From: Lepeophtheirus salmonis
Taxonomy: Eukaryota; Arthropoda; Copepoda; Siphonostomatoida; Caligidae
Length of the DNA stretch: 64,000 nt
NCBI RefSeq assembly: GCF_016086655.4
Contig: NC_052135.2
Span: 25,014,363 to 25,078,362 of the forward strand
Direction: 5' to 3'
This document shows positions 13,114 through 24,215 of the stretch, one piece after another (the stretch's first letter is position 1; each line of letters begins with the position of its first letter). The position numbers and the translations under genes were made by a program. Under the pieces are notes generated by a model. It saw only the letters and a list, made by a program, of their open reading frames with translations. It was not told the DNA's origin and did not search any database.

Positions 13114-13635
13114 TTTTATAATATTATATAGATGAGCTACGGAGTACTGTAGTCTCTAGAGCTTACACTTCCTGTGCTTTACCTGCGCACCCTTCTTGCT
13201 AAGTCTCATTACATTTCAAATTCAGTATTTTTTTACTCTATATATGACTTCACTTCTTTTTTTTTTTTTTTAAATATAAGCTCGTTAAATAAATTGAGGT
13301 CTTTTCCGACAATCAAACAAAAAATATTAATAAGATTAACAAATAATGAAATCAAACCCAGATATTTACCCCTATAAGTAGAGATGTTTTTTAAGAGTGC
13401 CAGGAGAAGCAGGATCAAGACTTAAGGTACTACATATATAATTGTTTTTTTGGGAAGAAAATGAATTATTACTATAAAGAGGATAAAATTCTAAATTTTT
13501 ATCTTAATAATCACAAGCCAAGAAAAACGGTAAACTGCTGCACTAACTTTATTTCTTAGTCGAATGTATTAAAATCTTCACAAAAATCAACAATTTGACA
13601 TTTATCGGTAAAATCGCTGTGAAATAAGATCAATT
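13114..13635. other. Intergenic, no gene seen
   Basis: A+T-rich with a T15-like run near 13256-13272. The short open frames on the two strands overlap each other and have no motif. Confidence 0.4.
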
Positions 13636-13639
13636 GTTC

Positions 13640-14480
13640 ACTACGTCCCTAGAAACGTTCCACTACCTTCTTGTCAGTTCCACAGGGTTAGTCCGGAATG
13701 CCCTCCTCATTCACATCTTAATGATGTTGTGGTAGTATTGGGACTTTCATTGGAAACCTGTTCCACATTGCCCTAGACAAAACAGTTAGAAGGGTTCCAT
13801 TCAAGCGAGTTAGGAAGCCAAGAACTCGGTGGAATGTACATTACATTATCAGAATTGAGAAAATCGACTCTTCTATTGCTGGTGTGATATGGTACCCCAT
13901 CTTGATTCCAGATCAAAGGTCGGTCATTCATGATGATGCAGATCAAAGGAAAGACTTTGTTGTGCAGAACACTGATATAAACCATGACGTTAACCTTCAG
14001 ACCCCGCATAAAGAGGAAGGAAGACATAACGTGATCCTTGCTGCTAGGAACACCAAAAAACATAACTTGCCGAGGGTACTTATCCTTCATGATCCTAGGA
14101 TTATTATAAGGGCTTTTAGCCAAACATTATGCTTTTGGAATTGATAGAAAAGAACCAAACAAGATCTTTCACCGGAAGTTTCTTCTTTAGTTTGGTTTAA
14201 AGCCTTGTTTTCGGGTGACACTTTTCTCCCTATTTGACGGGGTTAGAAGCTGTCCCTTGCGTACCACATAGATGCGGTACCTTAAGTTTTCATTGATGAC
14301 ACAATAGACCGTTTAACGAGACGTTACATCCAGCCATCAGCGATCACATTCATCAATTGCTTGGGATTTTTCTCAAAAAAAAATTGTGTCTGTTTCTCAA
14401 CAGTGAAGAACTTTGGACGATTTTGGCCACTTCCATGTCACAAGGCTTCCAAAAAATCATCGTCAGTGGGTCTTCAACCT
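13640..14480 (-). pseudogene. Decayed mariner-like transposase
   Basis: Minus-strand relic of a mariner-type transposase of a different subfamily from 466-1473. Blocks in order are NPKQLMNVIADGW (about 14365, second DNA-binding region), IYVVRKGQLLTPSNREK (about 14265), KKLPVKDLVWFFS (about 14170, first catalytic region), then an open stretch 13773-14123. That stretch contains YPRQVMFFGVPSSKDHVM, IWNQDGVPYHTS (second catalytic Asp kept) and SSWLPNSLEWNPSNCFV, where the third catalytic Asp is replaced by Asn. After a stop it continues GNVEQVSNESPNTTTTSLR, the usual region after the third Asp. At least three frame changes. TIRs not identified. Confidence 0.82.
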
Positions 14481-14489
14481 CTTGTTTTA

Positions 14490-17400
14490 TACGTTTTTTT
14501 AATTTTTCACAAATCAATTGTTCAACCCTACTAATTTAGTCCAAACGCGTTGTCTATTTTACCATTTAAACTGCATAGAAAGAACAAAAGTGCATTACGT
14601 TTTTGTTCTTGATTAAAAGAAGATGGAATGTATTGTCGTAAAGAAGCAAAATGAGTAACTGGCGGTGTATAGCAACATTAGTACTTGACTTACTCTTTAT
14701 TAGTTAGTGTCTCCACTAAAACCGAGCTTAAGAGGGTTTAGATGAGGGCAGAGAAAATTGAGAACATTTAAAAGAACTACTCTTGATGTTACAATTAAAT
14801 TAGTATTAATCAAGTGAAAATTTAAATATTTATATGTTATTATTCGACTACGCATTTTTTTTTTAAATACAGCTAACGTATGAGGAAATTTTTATTTCAG
14901 AAAGATATTTTAATACCACAAATATCTATAAGCAATTTCTTCCTTTTGTAAGATGTAAACAGTGTTTTTTCTTCAAAAAAAATTGTATCTACCTGTAACA
15001 CCCACTAGGTTAATGTTTTTTTATTATTTACTACACAATGAATTGTTGAGTAGGACAGCTTCAGTATAAGTAAACATTATCATGTTAAATTACTTCATCC
15101 TACCTAGGAATTGTATTTGAAGTCAATAAGTTACCGACTGACTGTTTTTAAGGATATTTATAACAAAATATGAATTATCTTCTCCATATAAAACAACTAA
15201 AATCAGATTTGTAACTTTAAGTTAACCAAAAAACAAGTGGATTTAGCACTTATTTAGTATGACAATGCGTTTGTAACATTGGAAAGTAATAAGTAAGAAA
15301 TTTGAATTTTTATTTTTTGTAAAAATAGTCAAACTGCTCAAATTGAGTGTCCCAACACTCATGTATCAAATATAATACATATGGCAAAATAGGTCTTAAA
15401 CTTAAACTAATCTTTGAAATTATTGTTGATATAACTCCACAATGTTTAGTTCATTTTATCTTGTTTTTAGTTCCTATGATGTCATTCAAAGGTAATTTAA
15501 AATATGATGGTTTGTTTTTTCTTCTTTCTATTTATGACAAATATTATCCATTTATTTATATATCTAATATGAAATGCAATATCATTTGGTACATTTATAC
15601 CTTTTTAAATGAAGCAAACAACATAAAATAGAAGCAATCTTAATCATCAAATGTTATTTAAGGAGAATCCTTTTCCTTGTTCCTTTTTTCGTTCGATAGA
15701 AATTATTTTATTTCTTGATGATATAATAAGCAACTTTATTTTCAAAAATATTTATTATGTTATTGATGTATCGGTCCTAAAGTTTTAAAGTCTGTCATTT
15801 CAAGACCTAAATATTAGTACATGTCCAAATCGGACGCAAAAACTAGTCCTAGGATGTTTCGCTCAAGAATTTTCGCCCTCATATATATATTATGTCAAAG
15901 AATATAGTATCACATATAATTGAATGGTCAAAATGGGTCTTCCTCCACTTGGAGTCATTTGTAAATTTATTTTTGCATTCATTTTTATGCATTTAAAATA
16001 GAAAATATCAAACATGAATGTTGCATCTTTTTATCGTGAGTTCGACCCGACTTTTTTATTAGGGTTGTACTTCCGAAGAGAGAAAAGAGGAAGAAACAAT
16101 ATAATCAAATAAAACTTGATGAGATTAGTGCTTTATCACATCGCTGAGAAGTTCACTGATGCTAATGGGTTCGGAAAGAATCCCCTAACACAAAAGAGCT
16201 CGACAAATCTAGCGCCAGGATTAGCATTATTGACTTTAAAAGGGTTCGAATTCATTATAGTATGAATTATATATGTCCAAATTGAATTAAAATGCCCTTA
16301 TTTCTAGTTATTCCATGTAAAAATATATATATATATAAAGGACTTCAAGTGAAGGGAGGCCCTTTTTACAGCCGAAAAATAAGTAAAAGTTCCATTTATG
16401 CTATAGTATATATGAGGCCAAAACTTCCAGAGCAAAAATTCCGATGGTGAAAGATCCAAGGGTGAAAATTTATTCTGCAAATCTTCCAGTAGAGTATTTT
16501 GATTGATTCAGTATTCTCTTCTGAACTCAACATATTTCAATTTTTATGCTTTTATTTTAAAAATGGCCCATTCAAAAAATAAGGATCTCCAAAAACTTTA
16601 GTTTGATTGGGTATTTTTTGATTTATCCCATTTTTAGGGGGTGTACAGGCAAATATATAACATCATCTTATATTGTGTACGACTACAATGTCCTCATAAT
16701 GACGTCATACACCCTTAATATACAAGTTCATAACATAATTAATACTGAGCTCCGCACAAATTCAAATAAAATAATTATTAATTACTAATAGGTATATTTT
16801 GAATATTAAAATTATCTATTCATTATGAATGTATCTTTTCAATGTTCCTATCCAGGAATCCCCTTTCCGAATAAAGGAGTCCACTCCACTCTCTTATGAA
16901 ACCTAGTAGTTTTTCTCGGAAGATTTTTCATCCCGTCGGCCGTCGTTAAAATATGGAGTTCCGAATAAGGCTATGAGCATCTTTTGAGATGAATGATCAA
17001 GTTAGAAGTATTTTCCTTTGGTCCTAATTCTTGGAGAACATAAAAGTCCACTTCTTCAGATATTCATGAAGGAAGGATGATCTTAGGCTTTAAAAATTGT
17101 CAAAGTAAAATTGCATTTAAATTTCAAATTGTTGTATATCTTAATTTTATGGAAATAACTTCTCATTGTTGTAGTACATAGTTAACAAATTCTTAATAAT
17201 ATAATTTGTATCTAGAGCATTTCATCGGAATATGAAAGTAAATGGATCCAGTCATAGTTTCAACTGTTGAATTTATTCATTGTTCTATATGGATAGATAG
17301 ATTCTTATCGAAGGAAAAAGTTGACTCTCTCTGGTATGAAGCTTAGTTTTGTTTCGTTTTTTTTAAATTTTATAATTGTAGCTTATGTATAATATTCATG

Positions 17401-17660
17401 TTCAGATAACACTTAATATTTTACTTATTTATAATTAAATATGTCAAATGAAGTATTTTATTTTATTCAATTAGAATAGTAGTGTCTAGAAGAGGATGTA
17501 TGACTTGAAATTAACTAATTCATATTTTATCATTTACTAATAAATGTAACTTTAACTTTTTCAATAATCTTTTTCTTTTGAGTTAATAGGTAAGATTTGA
17601 AAAGAGTAGATATATTTTAATATACATTTATATTTTTATTTCATAATTTAAGGTAAAACT
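14490..17660. other. Gene-poor interval with short repeats
   Basis: No supported gene. It contains a copy of dispersed repeat C at 15085-15128 and a (TA)n run near 16323-16338. A somewhat less A+T-rich stretch at 16840-17090 shows no coding motif in six frames that I can recognise. Confidence 0.4.
15085..15128 (+). repeat. Dispersed repeat C, copy 1
   Basis: Shares the core CCTAGGAATTGTATTTGAAG with 25750-25769 and lies just after an ATTACTTCATCC segment. The partner has TTACTCCATCTGAC there. A more diverged version in inverted orientation lies at 42880-42925. Confidence 0.55.
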
Positions 17661-17669
17661 TTTCTTTTA

Positions 17670-18250
17670 TTACGTTTTTTTTATATGTTCAACCTCAGTA
17701 CAATCTCTTTTTATGCTCCGGCAATAGTTTGCTAGTATATGCACATCCCATCTTCCCCCATAGCGTTTTTCCATTACCATTAAATCTTGATGAAATATTT
17801 CCCCTTGTTCATCCCTTACATCACCAAGATTATCTGGAAAGCTTGCAAGATGGCTATGAAGGAAATGCATTTTTATATTCATCTTCATCCCATTACATTG
17901 TAGTCATCATCAGTCTATTTACTAACTCTTTGTAGTTTGTGGTTCCTAGGAAATTATCCACCACATCTCTGATGAGTTTTCGTATTTTTGGTCCATCAAA
18001 TACACCTGCTTTTATTTTCTCAATTGAAAGTTTTGGAAATTTCGATACAATGTATTAAAAGAATTTTCCATCAGAGATAGGGATTTGATAAGTTGTTTAA
18101 TGAGTCCTAGTTTTATGTGGAGCAGTGAAAAATATTTTTCTCCCGTTCAACTAGCGACTCATTAATAAATTTTTTATCTCCAACGTTAAAATTTAGTCTC
18201 GGAGACCAATCAGTTTTAACTCAATGCTGGAATATTTCGTGAATCCAAGT
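17670..18250 (-). pseudogene. Fossil of an arthropod multicopy protein family
   Basis: Minus-strand remains of a protein family I know only as uncharacterised, highly repeated sequence in arthropod genomes and presume to be mobile-element derived. Visible blocks in order are FINESLVERE (about 18155), LLHIKLGLIKQLIKSL (about 18120), IKAGVFDGPKIRKL with VVDNFLGTTNYKELV (about 18015-17940), and KMHFLHSHLASFPDNLGDV (about 17870). Then come EQGEIFHQDLMVMEKRYGGRWD and ANYCRSIKRD to a stop at 17670. The HFLHSHL...FP...GE.FHQD...ME.RY.G.W pattern is the family signature. Several frame changes and at least one stop make it a pseudogene. It may begin further upstream, but I lose it above 18250. Confidence 0.7.
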
Positions 18251-18259
18251 TGTTAGCCT

Positions 18260-19160
18260 GGAAGGAAACATAACATTTTTAGATCAACAGAGATTGTACA
18301 CTTGTGTTTATCATATTGAATTACTCTAAGAACTTTTTTAACGTACACATACTTTTGAAAAAGAATGAAAGAATGCTTAAAAGGAATTGCACTAAAAATA
18401 CTTTGGGGATGTATTTTGGATATTATTTCAAAGTTGAGAGTGATTATTTTATTTCTCTTGGCCAATAAGGCGTATCTATATTTCAATTTAATAGTAAGAA
18501 TATAAAAAAAATGAAAATTATGGAAAGAAATCATACGTTTACATGAGTCTACTAAAACAAAAGGACAATAAAATTCAATCAAAGACAACGAATGAAACAA
18601 AAATTAACATATTACACAAAGATAAAGACAAAAACTTAATAAGAAAACACGGAACTGTAGAGTTTGTTTATAGAATAACAATCTGATTTAAAACACGAAG
18701 GTCAAGTTTCACGATGGATAAGACACCGGAGATATAATAGTCCGAGTAAGCACGTTTCCCATACAAGATATGCCGAGCCTTTGTAATAGTTACATTATTA
18801 ATCTTTTCATTTTCTCCAGAGTAGAAGGCTAAAACATCATCCTTATTCATGTTATAAAAATCAAAATTTTCCTTTAAAAGTTTACCGATGGCGTTATAAA
18901 TTGGAAGGAGCGTCTATAAATTAAAATTAAAATGATTGCTCGTCTCGTCCTTGGCCCAACAAAAGGCAAATATTATTTTATACCCGTAAAAAAACTTTGC
19001 TTTTGATATTATTTTATACTTTAGCCATTTTTCTGATGATGATAGTAAGTTATTTTTTATAACACTTATATTTTTCTTTAAAGGGTAATTTATTGATCTT
19101 ATTGCTCCAGGTATTTAACAAAAAGATCTCATGTCAGAGTTTGACTAAATTTTCTAAGCT
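18260..19160. other. Intergenic, no gene seen
   Basis: A+T-rich. The minus-strand frames at 18253-18600 and 18668-18850 have no recognisable motif or splice-consistent extension. Confidence 0.35.
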
Positions 19161-19164
19161 ACGA

Positions 19165-19536
19165 CTAACTAAGAGAAAACAATAGAAAACGTATTGGCAT
19201 TGTAGGTCTTGGAACTGGTACATAACTTCCAAAAACTAACTCGTATTGTTCAAAGGCCGTTTTATTTATTAGATCTTCTGAAGTTGGTGTTTCGCGTGCA
19301 TAATCGACTCCACTTGTACTGACCTTCATATCACTGAGAGAACCTCTGGTAGGAATTTCCCACCTAAGGGACTTCTCAAAAGAGCAAAAGATATCATCAA
19401 CCCTCTTTGAAAGTATTTTCATTCTTTCTGAGTATGTTATCAACTTTTCCAAAACCCTTCTAAGACCTTGTGGGGTCACTCTTGTACTTGTTATCTCAAT
19501 GCATTGAGAGATGAGCACTCCAGAAATGTTCCTCCG
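19165..19536 (-). CDS. Unrecognised open frame, about 120 codons
   Basis: The frame is open from just after a TAG at about 19537 to the TAG at 19165-19167. It contains no ATG near its upstream end, so if real it would be an internal exon or part of a broken gene. Unlike most frames here its composition is balanced (Arg, Pro, Glu, Thr, Ser present, few Lys/Asn runs). Sections are TRVTPQGLRRVLEKLITYSE, RVDDIFCSFEKSLRW and SGVDYARETPTSEDL. No domain recognised and no transmembrane segment or signal peptide. Could be an exon of a lineage-specific gene or a relic. Confidence 0.3.
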   Translation of the reverse strand, partial: RRNISGVLISQCIEITSTRVTPQGLRRVLEKLITYSERMKILSKRVDDIFCSFEKSLRWEIPTRGSLSDMKVSTSGVDYARETPTSEDLINKTAFEQYELVFGSYVPVPRPTMPIRFLLFSLS

Positions 19537-19539
19537 TCC

Positions 19540-22160
19540 AATGTTTCCCTATCCAGTAGAGTTAAGCAATTTCTATAAAATAGATGACAGAAAGGCCGTC
19601 ATATTTTTGGGGATTATTCATTATCTTCAATTTTTTTTTTTTCCTTATTTAATTTTAAAATTGTTGAGCGATTTATTTTGTGCTCTTCGACGAGTTATAA
19701 TCAATTTCTGACAACAAATGTTTTTCATCAACTTTTTAGGTGTTCTTGCAAATTGAATTTAATGTAGTAAAAATCTTTCGGCATAAATTAAGAATCATAA
19801 GTGGATAGATTTTATTTGAAAGACTATATCGGGCCAAATATAAGTCACTTATATGAAACAAAGATTCTAAACTATTTACAAATTTTTTAGTATTTCAAAT
19901 AATCCCACAAATTTGAATTTAAAGCTTATAATGGACTCAAATATGTTTATAAATATTAGATAGTATTGATATATATGTTGCAGGGAAAAAAAGATTTTTG
20001 CTTCTTTTTTTGTCAAGATTGTTTTTATGATGACACGCCACAGATATGTATGTATTTATATACCTACATATGTTTTTAGTTTTTGAAAGTGAAAAGTACT
20101 CTTTTATAAGTTTATGTAATAAAAAATAGTGTGTTTTAACCCTTTAAACATTTTTGATAATTGATTTCATTGGTTGGTGAAGCCTAAGGAAAAAAAGAAG
20201 AAAATATTCTTGTATGTAATATGTGTATTGTTGTTGAACATCAAAGAGTCAGGGGCAGGGGTGAAGGGGGGTTTGGAAATAAGATTTCATTACTATTATT
20301 AAGTAAATATATATTATGTAGAACTAATATTTATGTACTAGTTTTAATGTATGTTATATGCTACATATATTCTGTATATAGTACTATGTAAATTGAAAAA
20401 TAATATATATTTATTTATATAAAAGAGCAATATTATTACCGTATTTTATGGCAAAAGTAATTGAAAACATATTATTATTGATATATTTATAGAGTTAGAG
20501 GGAAGCGAGTCAACAGAAATTCAATAAACCTTTGAAATAAATATGTATAAATAATAATAATAACATAATTCGATTAAACGAATAGTGACACATACGTAGA
20601 TTTAGCGGAAAGGTTAAGATAGTGTTGAGCTAAAGCAAATGAAGCAAAACAACATTTTATACTACTTAAAGCTTTAAAAGAAATTAACAAAACGCGTCTG
20701 TTAACTACAAGTGATATACCCTCCTTTTTCTTCTTTTTTTTCACGCATGATATCACTTTTTAAGATACCACCACGGATGAAGTCCTTTTCCCGTATGCCG
20801 TTAAAAAACTTTTTCTTCCTTTCACAGAATTCATTATGTTAAATTGGTCAAAAGATTTAATTAATGGAGGCTGTGTAGTAAGTATACGGGTTTCAATAGC
20901 CAAACTTATAGAAAATATATATTTAGAATTATATGAAAAATATATATATATATATTGTGAGCCAATATACATTTACTCTAAGTAAGTACAAACATAATTG
21001 GTATTTATAGGATATAAGTGGATATGTATTAAATTAACTTTTTTTCAAATCTTACATTTTTATAATTGTTTTTCAAGATCCTATATCTAAAGATGGCGAC
21101 TAAGCGCGTTTAAGCACAATACAACAACTTTTTCTAATTTTTGGAAATTGCTATTCAGCAAAAATCCCAGTAAATTTATTTTCAAATGTCAAGATCCCAA
21201 GAAAATACGAGATAAAATAATAACTAATGCGAAATTTAAGCAATTTGTGGGGGGTTTTTTTAGAAGAAAAAATCAATTTAAAATTTCATATATTTGTGAA
21301 AGATTCAAAAATAAAGCATATTGTTCTCTACAGTTAATTGACGTTATAATTTTATATTAATTTGTGGATTTGATTTAAGTACTTTGTTATGGCAGCATTT
21401 TTGTCAATGCACATAATGCACACTGTATCATTAAAAACTGCATTTCAAGTTAATCTTTAAAGATATATGTCCAACTTTTTTATTGAATGTCTTACATAAA
21501 GGCAGACTATATAGGGTTCGTTAACACAAGAACAAACTATAGTCATATCTCCCATGATAGAGTCTAGATTACATTTTTACTTTTCGCATAGTTATCTTCT
21601 ATTTTACTCAAGAAATTAGTTTTTTTTTTTCAAAACTCACCAAGGAAGTTGAAATAAAAAGACTATAATTGAACATAAATTTTTTTTTATGAAGTTAATC
21701 AAACATTAGGAATATTTTTTTTATTGAAGATTGTTTTTGGGATAACTCCCCACATATTATGAAATAATTCCAGACGTGAGTTTCCAGAAAATATATTATC
21801 TTCTATGTGTCTTGTATGTGTAAAACACAAAGAAATCCAGTGAAAGAAACCTCAGTAATATACAATATTAAATTATAACTAAAAACTAATATTATTACGT
21901 ATTCTAAAATAGTTTATTCAACTCAAATGTTTACCCAATGAGCTCGAACGACTCTACTCCTCCTCAAAAAAAACATCCTTTAGATACATTGTACATAGAT
22001 TAATCCTATAATTTATTATGATTACAATTAAATGATTGTCCATTATTACAGCTTACAGATGGTTGGCTGCATTTTTTCCCTTCTTTTAATCCAATGGGGA
22101 CCCATGAGTCATGATAAAGCGGAAAAATACGCATCAATATCTTTAAGTACATAAATACGT
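19540..22160. other. Gene-poor interval with microsatellites
   Basis: No supported gene. Contains a copy of repeat A (20008-20050), (TA)n at about 20938-20957, and a G-rich stretch near 20245-20275. The frame at 21148-21360 has no recognisable feature. Confidence 0.35.
20008..20050 (+). repeat. Dispersed repeat A, copy 1
   Basis: Carries TCAAGATTGTTTTTATGATG followed by ACACGCCACAGATATG. The same order is seen at 28733-28775, 61911-61950 and, inverted, at 51259-51310 and 50040-50095. Confidence 0.6.
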
Positions 22161-22166
22161 AAGGAG

Positions 22167-22209
22167 AAAAAGAGAGCTGTGTGTCTGTATATATAGACAC
22201 AACTCTTTC
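22167..22209. repeat. Near-perfect palindrome, about 40 bp
   Basis: The sequence GAAAAAGAGAG...TGTGTCTGTATATATAGACACA...CTCTTTC reads almost the same on the complementary strand, with a perfect inner part around 22180-22201. It could extrude as a cruciform or hairpin. No gene flanks it. Confidence 0.65.
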
Positions 22210-22673
22210 TTCTTCTTTTTCTTTTCATAGACCGTTGTTCTTCATTATATTTTAGTAAGTGATGTGAATATTGGTTAAAATGAGGTCTGTGATCATTTAT
22301 ATATATATATATGTTGGTAAGAGCAATACATGATTGCTCTTATTAATGTTTTCTCTTTATTTTGAAAATTATAAGGTATTAGGGAGCAACGAGTACTATA
22401 GTTATTACAGATCTCTGTCGTCAGATATTCGTCTCTTAGAGTTACCATATTTTTATGACCATTGTCCAGGCGAAGTTTTTACGCTAGACCTCAGTTTAGT
22501 AAATATTTACATTCTTAATTCTAGTTGGAGTTGTATAAAATTTGAACTGACGACTATTAAAAGATAAAATTTCTAAAAATTCCATGGTTTACATGGAGAA
22601 TTTGAAGAATGGTCTAGAGAAAAGCAGCTTATCTATAACTACATTTCCATTGGGCAGCTGGATTAGTTATGTG

Positions 22674-22790
22674 AGCAAGGAAGTAAACACAAATCCAACT
22701 CTGTATCGAGCAAGTTCATAGGTAGGAATAACTCCGACTTCAATTTTCATTTCTACGACGAGTCCAAAAAGGACTTACACTTTTCAATAT
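22674..22790 (+). repeat. Dispersed repeat B, copy 2
   Basis: Contains GGAATAACTCCGACTTCAA and GTCCAAAAAGGACTTACACT, matching the repeat B core at 4460-4520. A second copy follows 130 bp downstream in the same orientation. Confidence 0.6.
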
Positions 22791-22914
22791 TAAAAAAAAT
22801 CGAAAAAGAAAATGGTACTTTTCATTTTGAAAAATTGTTTGACGGAGAGCTGCTTAGCATGCCGTTACATTAGGTTATCTCCAATTAGCTGATCTACTAA
22901 ATTACTAAGTATAA

Positions 22915-22995
22915 AGAAAGGACATTGGCAGGAATGACTCCGTTTTCAATCCTTAATTCTACTCTAAGTCCAACGAGGACTTTCACTTATATCTT
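22915..22995 (+). repeat. Dispersed repeat B, copy 3
   Basis: Contains GGCAGGAATGACTCCGTTTT and AAGTCCAACGAGGACTTTCA. Tandem-like neighbour of the copy at 22674-22790. Confidence 0.6.
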
Positions 22996-22999
22996 CTCA

Positions 23000-24015
23000 G
23001 TAATTCATTTCTGTTATTTATAAGGAAGCATAAAATTGTAATGACACTTTATACTTGGATCTTATCTCCTATAGAATAAAAAAATAATTATAAAAACTTT
23101 GTAAAAAGTAAAAAAGACTCATTAGATTCCTAACGATAAAAAAAGAAAATATTTGATTAAACTTTAATTATAGTACATAAGTAGCTGATCTTACATAAAA
23201 GGAGTCCTATCAAATTTTGATTACGTGAAAATGAATTTTAAAACATTATATAATAATGTCAAAATGTAGACATTTCTTTGCTTTTTAAATAAGAAAATAA
23301 AATATAGGAAAATATGGTCAAAATTCATATGTATGTATATAGAATACATTAAATGTTAAGATATTCTATATATATATATATATATATATTCGTCCTCTTT
23401 TCATACATCAATTGCAGGATTTGGAGATCATTGAAAATGGTTTTTTTTTTACATTTAATTTCTACATTTGTAAGCTAGAAACGACTGAAAATGAAGGGTT
23501 CTTTTATAATATGTACACTATACGTGTCCCTCTCGGCTAATCTTTTCTTTTTTTTTCTTAATTAAGTTCTTGAAATTTTCCCTTATTGTCATTTCAATAA
23601 ACTCCTTTCTATGATACCGACTTTGGGTGTTCTTGCCCTCTGTTACTTCCGTGGGATGTGTATCCATCTTAGAGACTGAAAATTCGTATAATATATTGTG
23701 TGCATCATGTTTCTGCTTGGATGTAATAGCATAAATACTTTTTCACATGTATGAACAAACTAAGAAAAATATATTTTCCGCAAAGTAGTGAAACTCTTTG
23801 CAGTAACATAAATAAATATAAAAGGGTATTCCTTTTATATTTATTTTTCTTGTTCCCTAAATAGAATTTTGAGTTTGAATTTACAAATACTATTATCACT
23901 AAAGTAGTAAGACGGTGCTCTCGATCTTTTTGTAAACAAACTAATACTTTTAAACAAGAATCATGCTCCATTGAGCAAAATTTTATACTAGCTATTTACT
24001 TTCCCTTGTCCTGAA
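23000..24015. other. Gene-poor interval with (TA)n
   Basis: Includes the longest (TA)n microsatellite of the window at about 23367-23389. The minus-strand frame 23705-23971 has no recognisable motif. Confidence 0.4.
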
Positions 24016-24019
24016 CCAA

Positions 24020-24215
24020 TTGACGGAGACGCCTCGTCACTTACTTACAACCTGGTTGACGGTGTGCTGCACTAGCCTTTTTTATATATCATGCTTTAGA
24101 TTGCAATGTCAAGGGCTTTAAGATAAGATGGAAAGAGATTTTATATTTGCTCAAAATTATCTTTGAACCATTCTTCTACTTCACGTTTAGTATGTTTACA
24201 GCCTCATTCTGCTTT
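24020..24215 (-). pseudogene. Possible mariner transposase scrap
   Basis: On the minus strand REVEEWFKDNFEQ, then FPSYLKALDIAI, then STPSTRL can be read in nearly one frame with stops between. This follows the order W-F-x-D-N-F ... P-x-x-x-x-L-D-x-x-I around the third catalytic residue of Tc1/mariner transposases. Heavily decayed and assigned by pattern only. The minus-strand frame at 24917-25147 could belong to the same relic but shows no motif. Confidence 0.3.
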
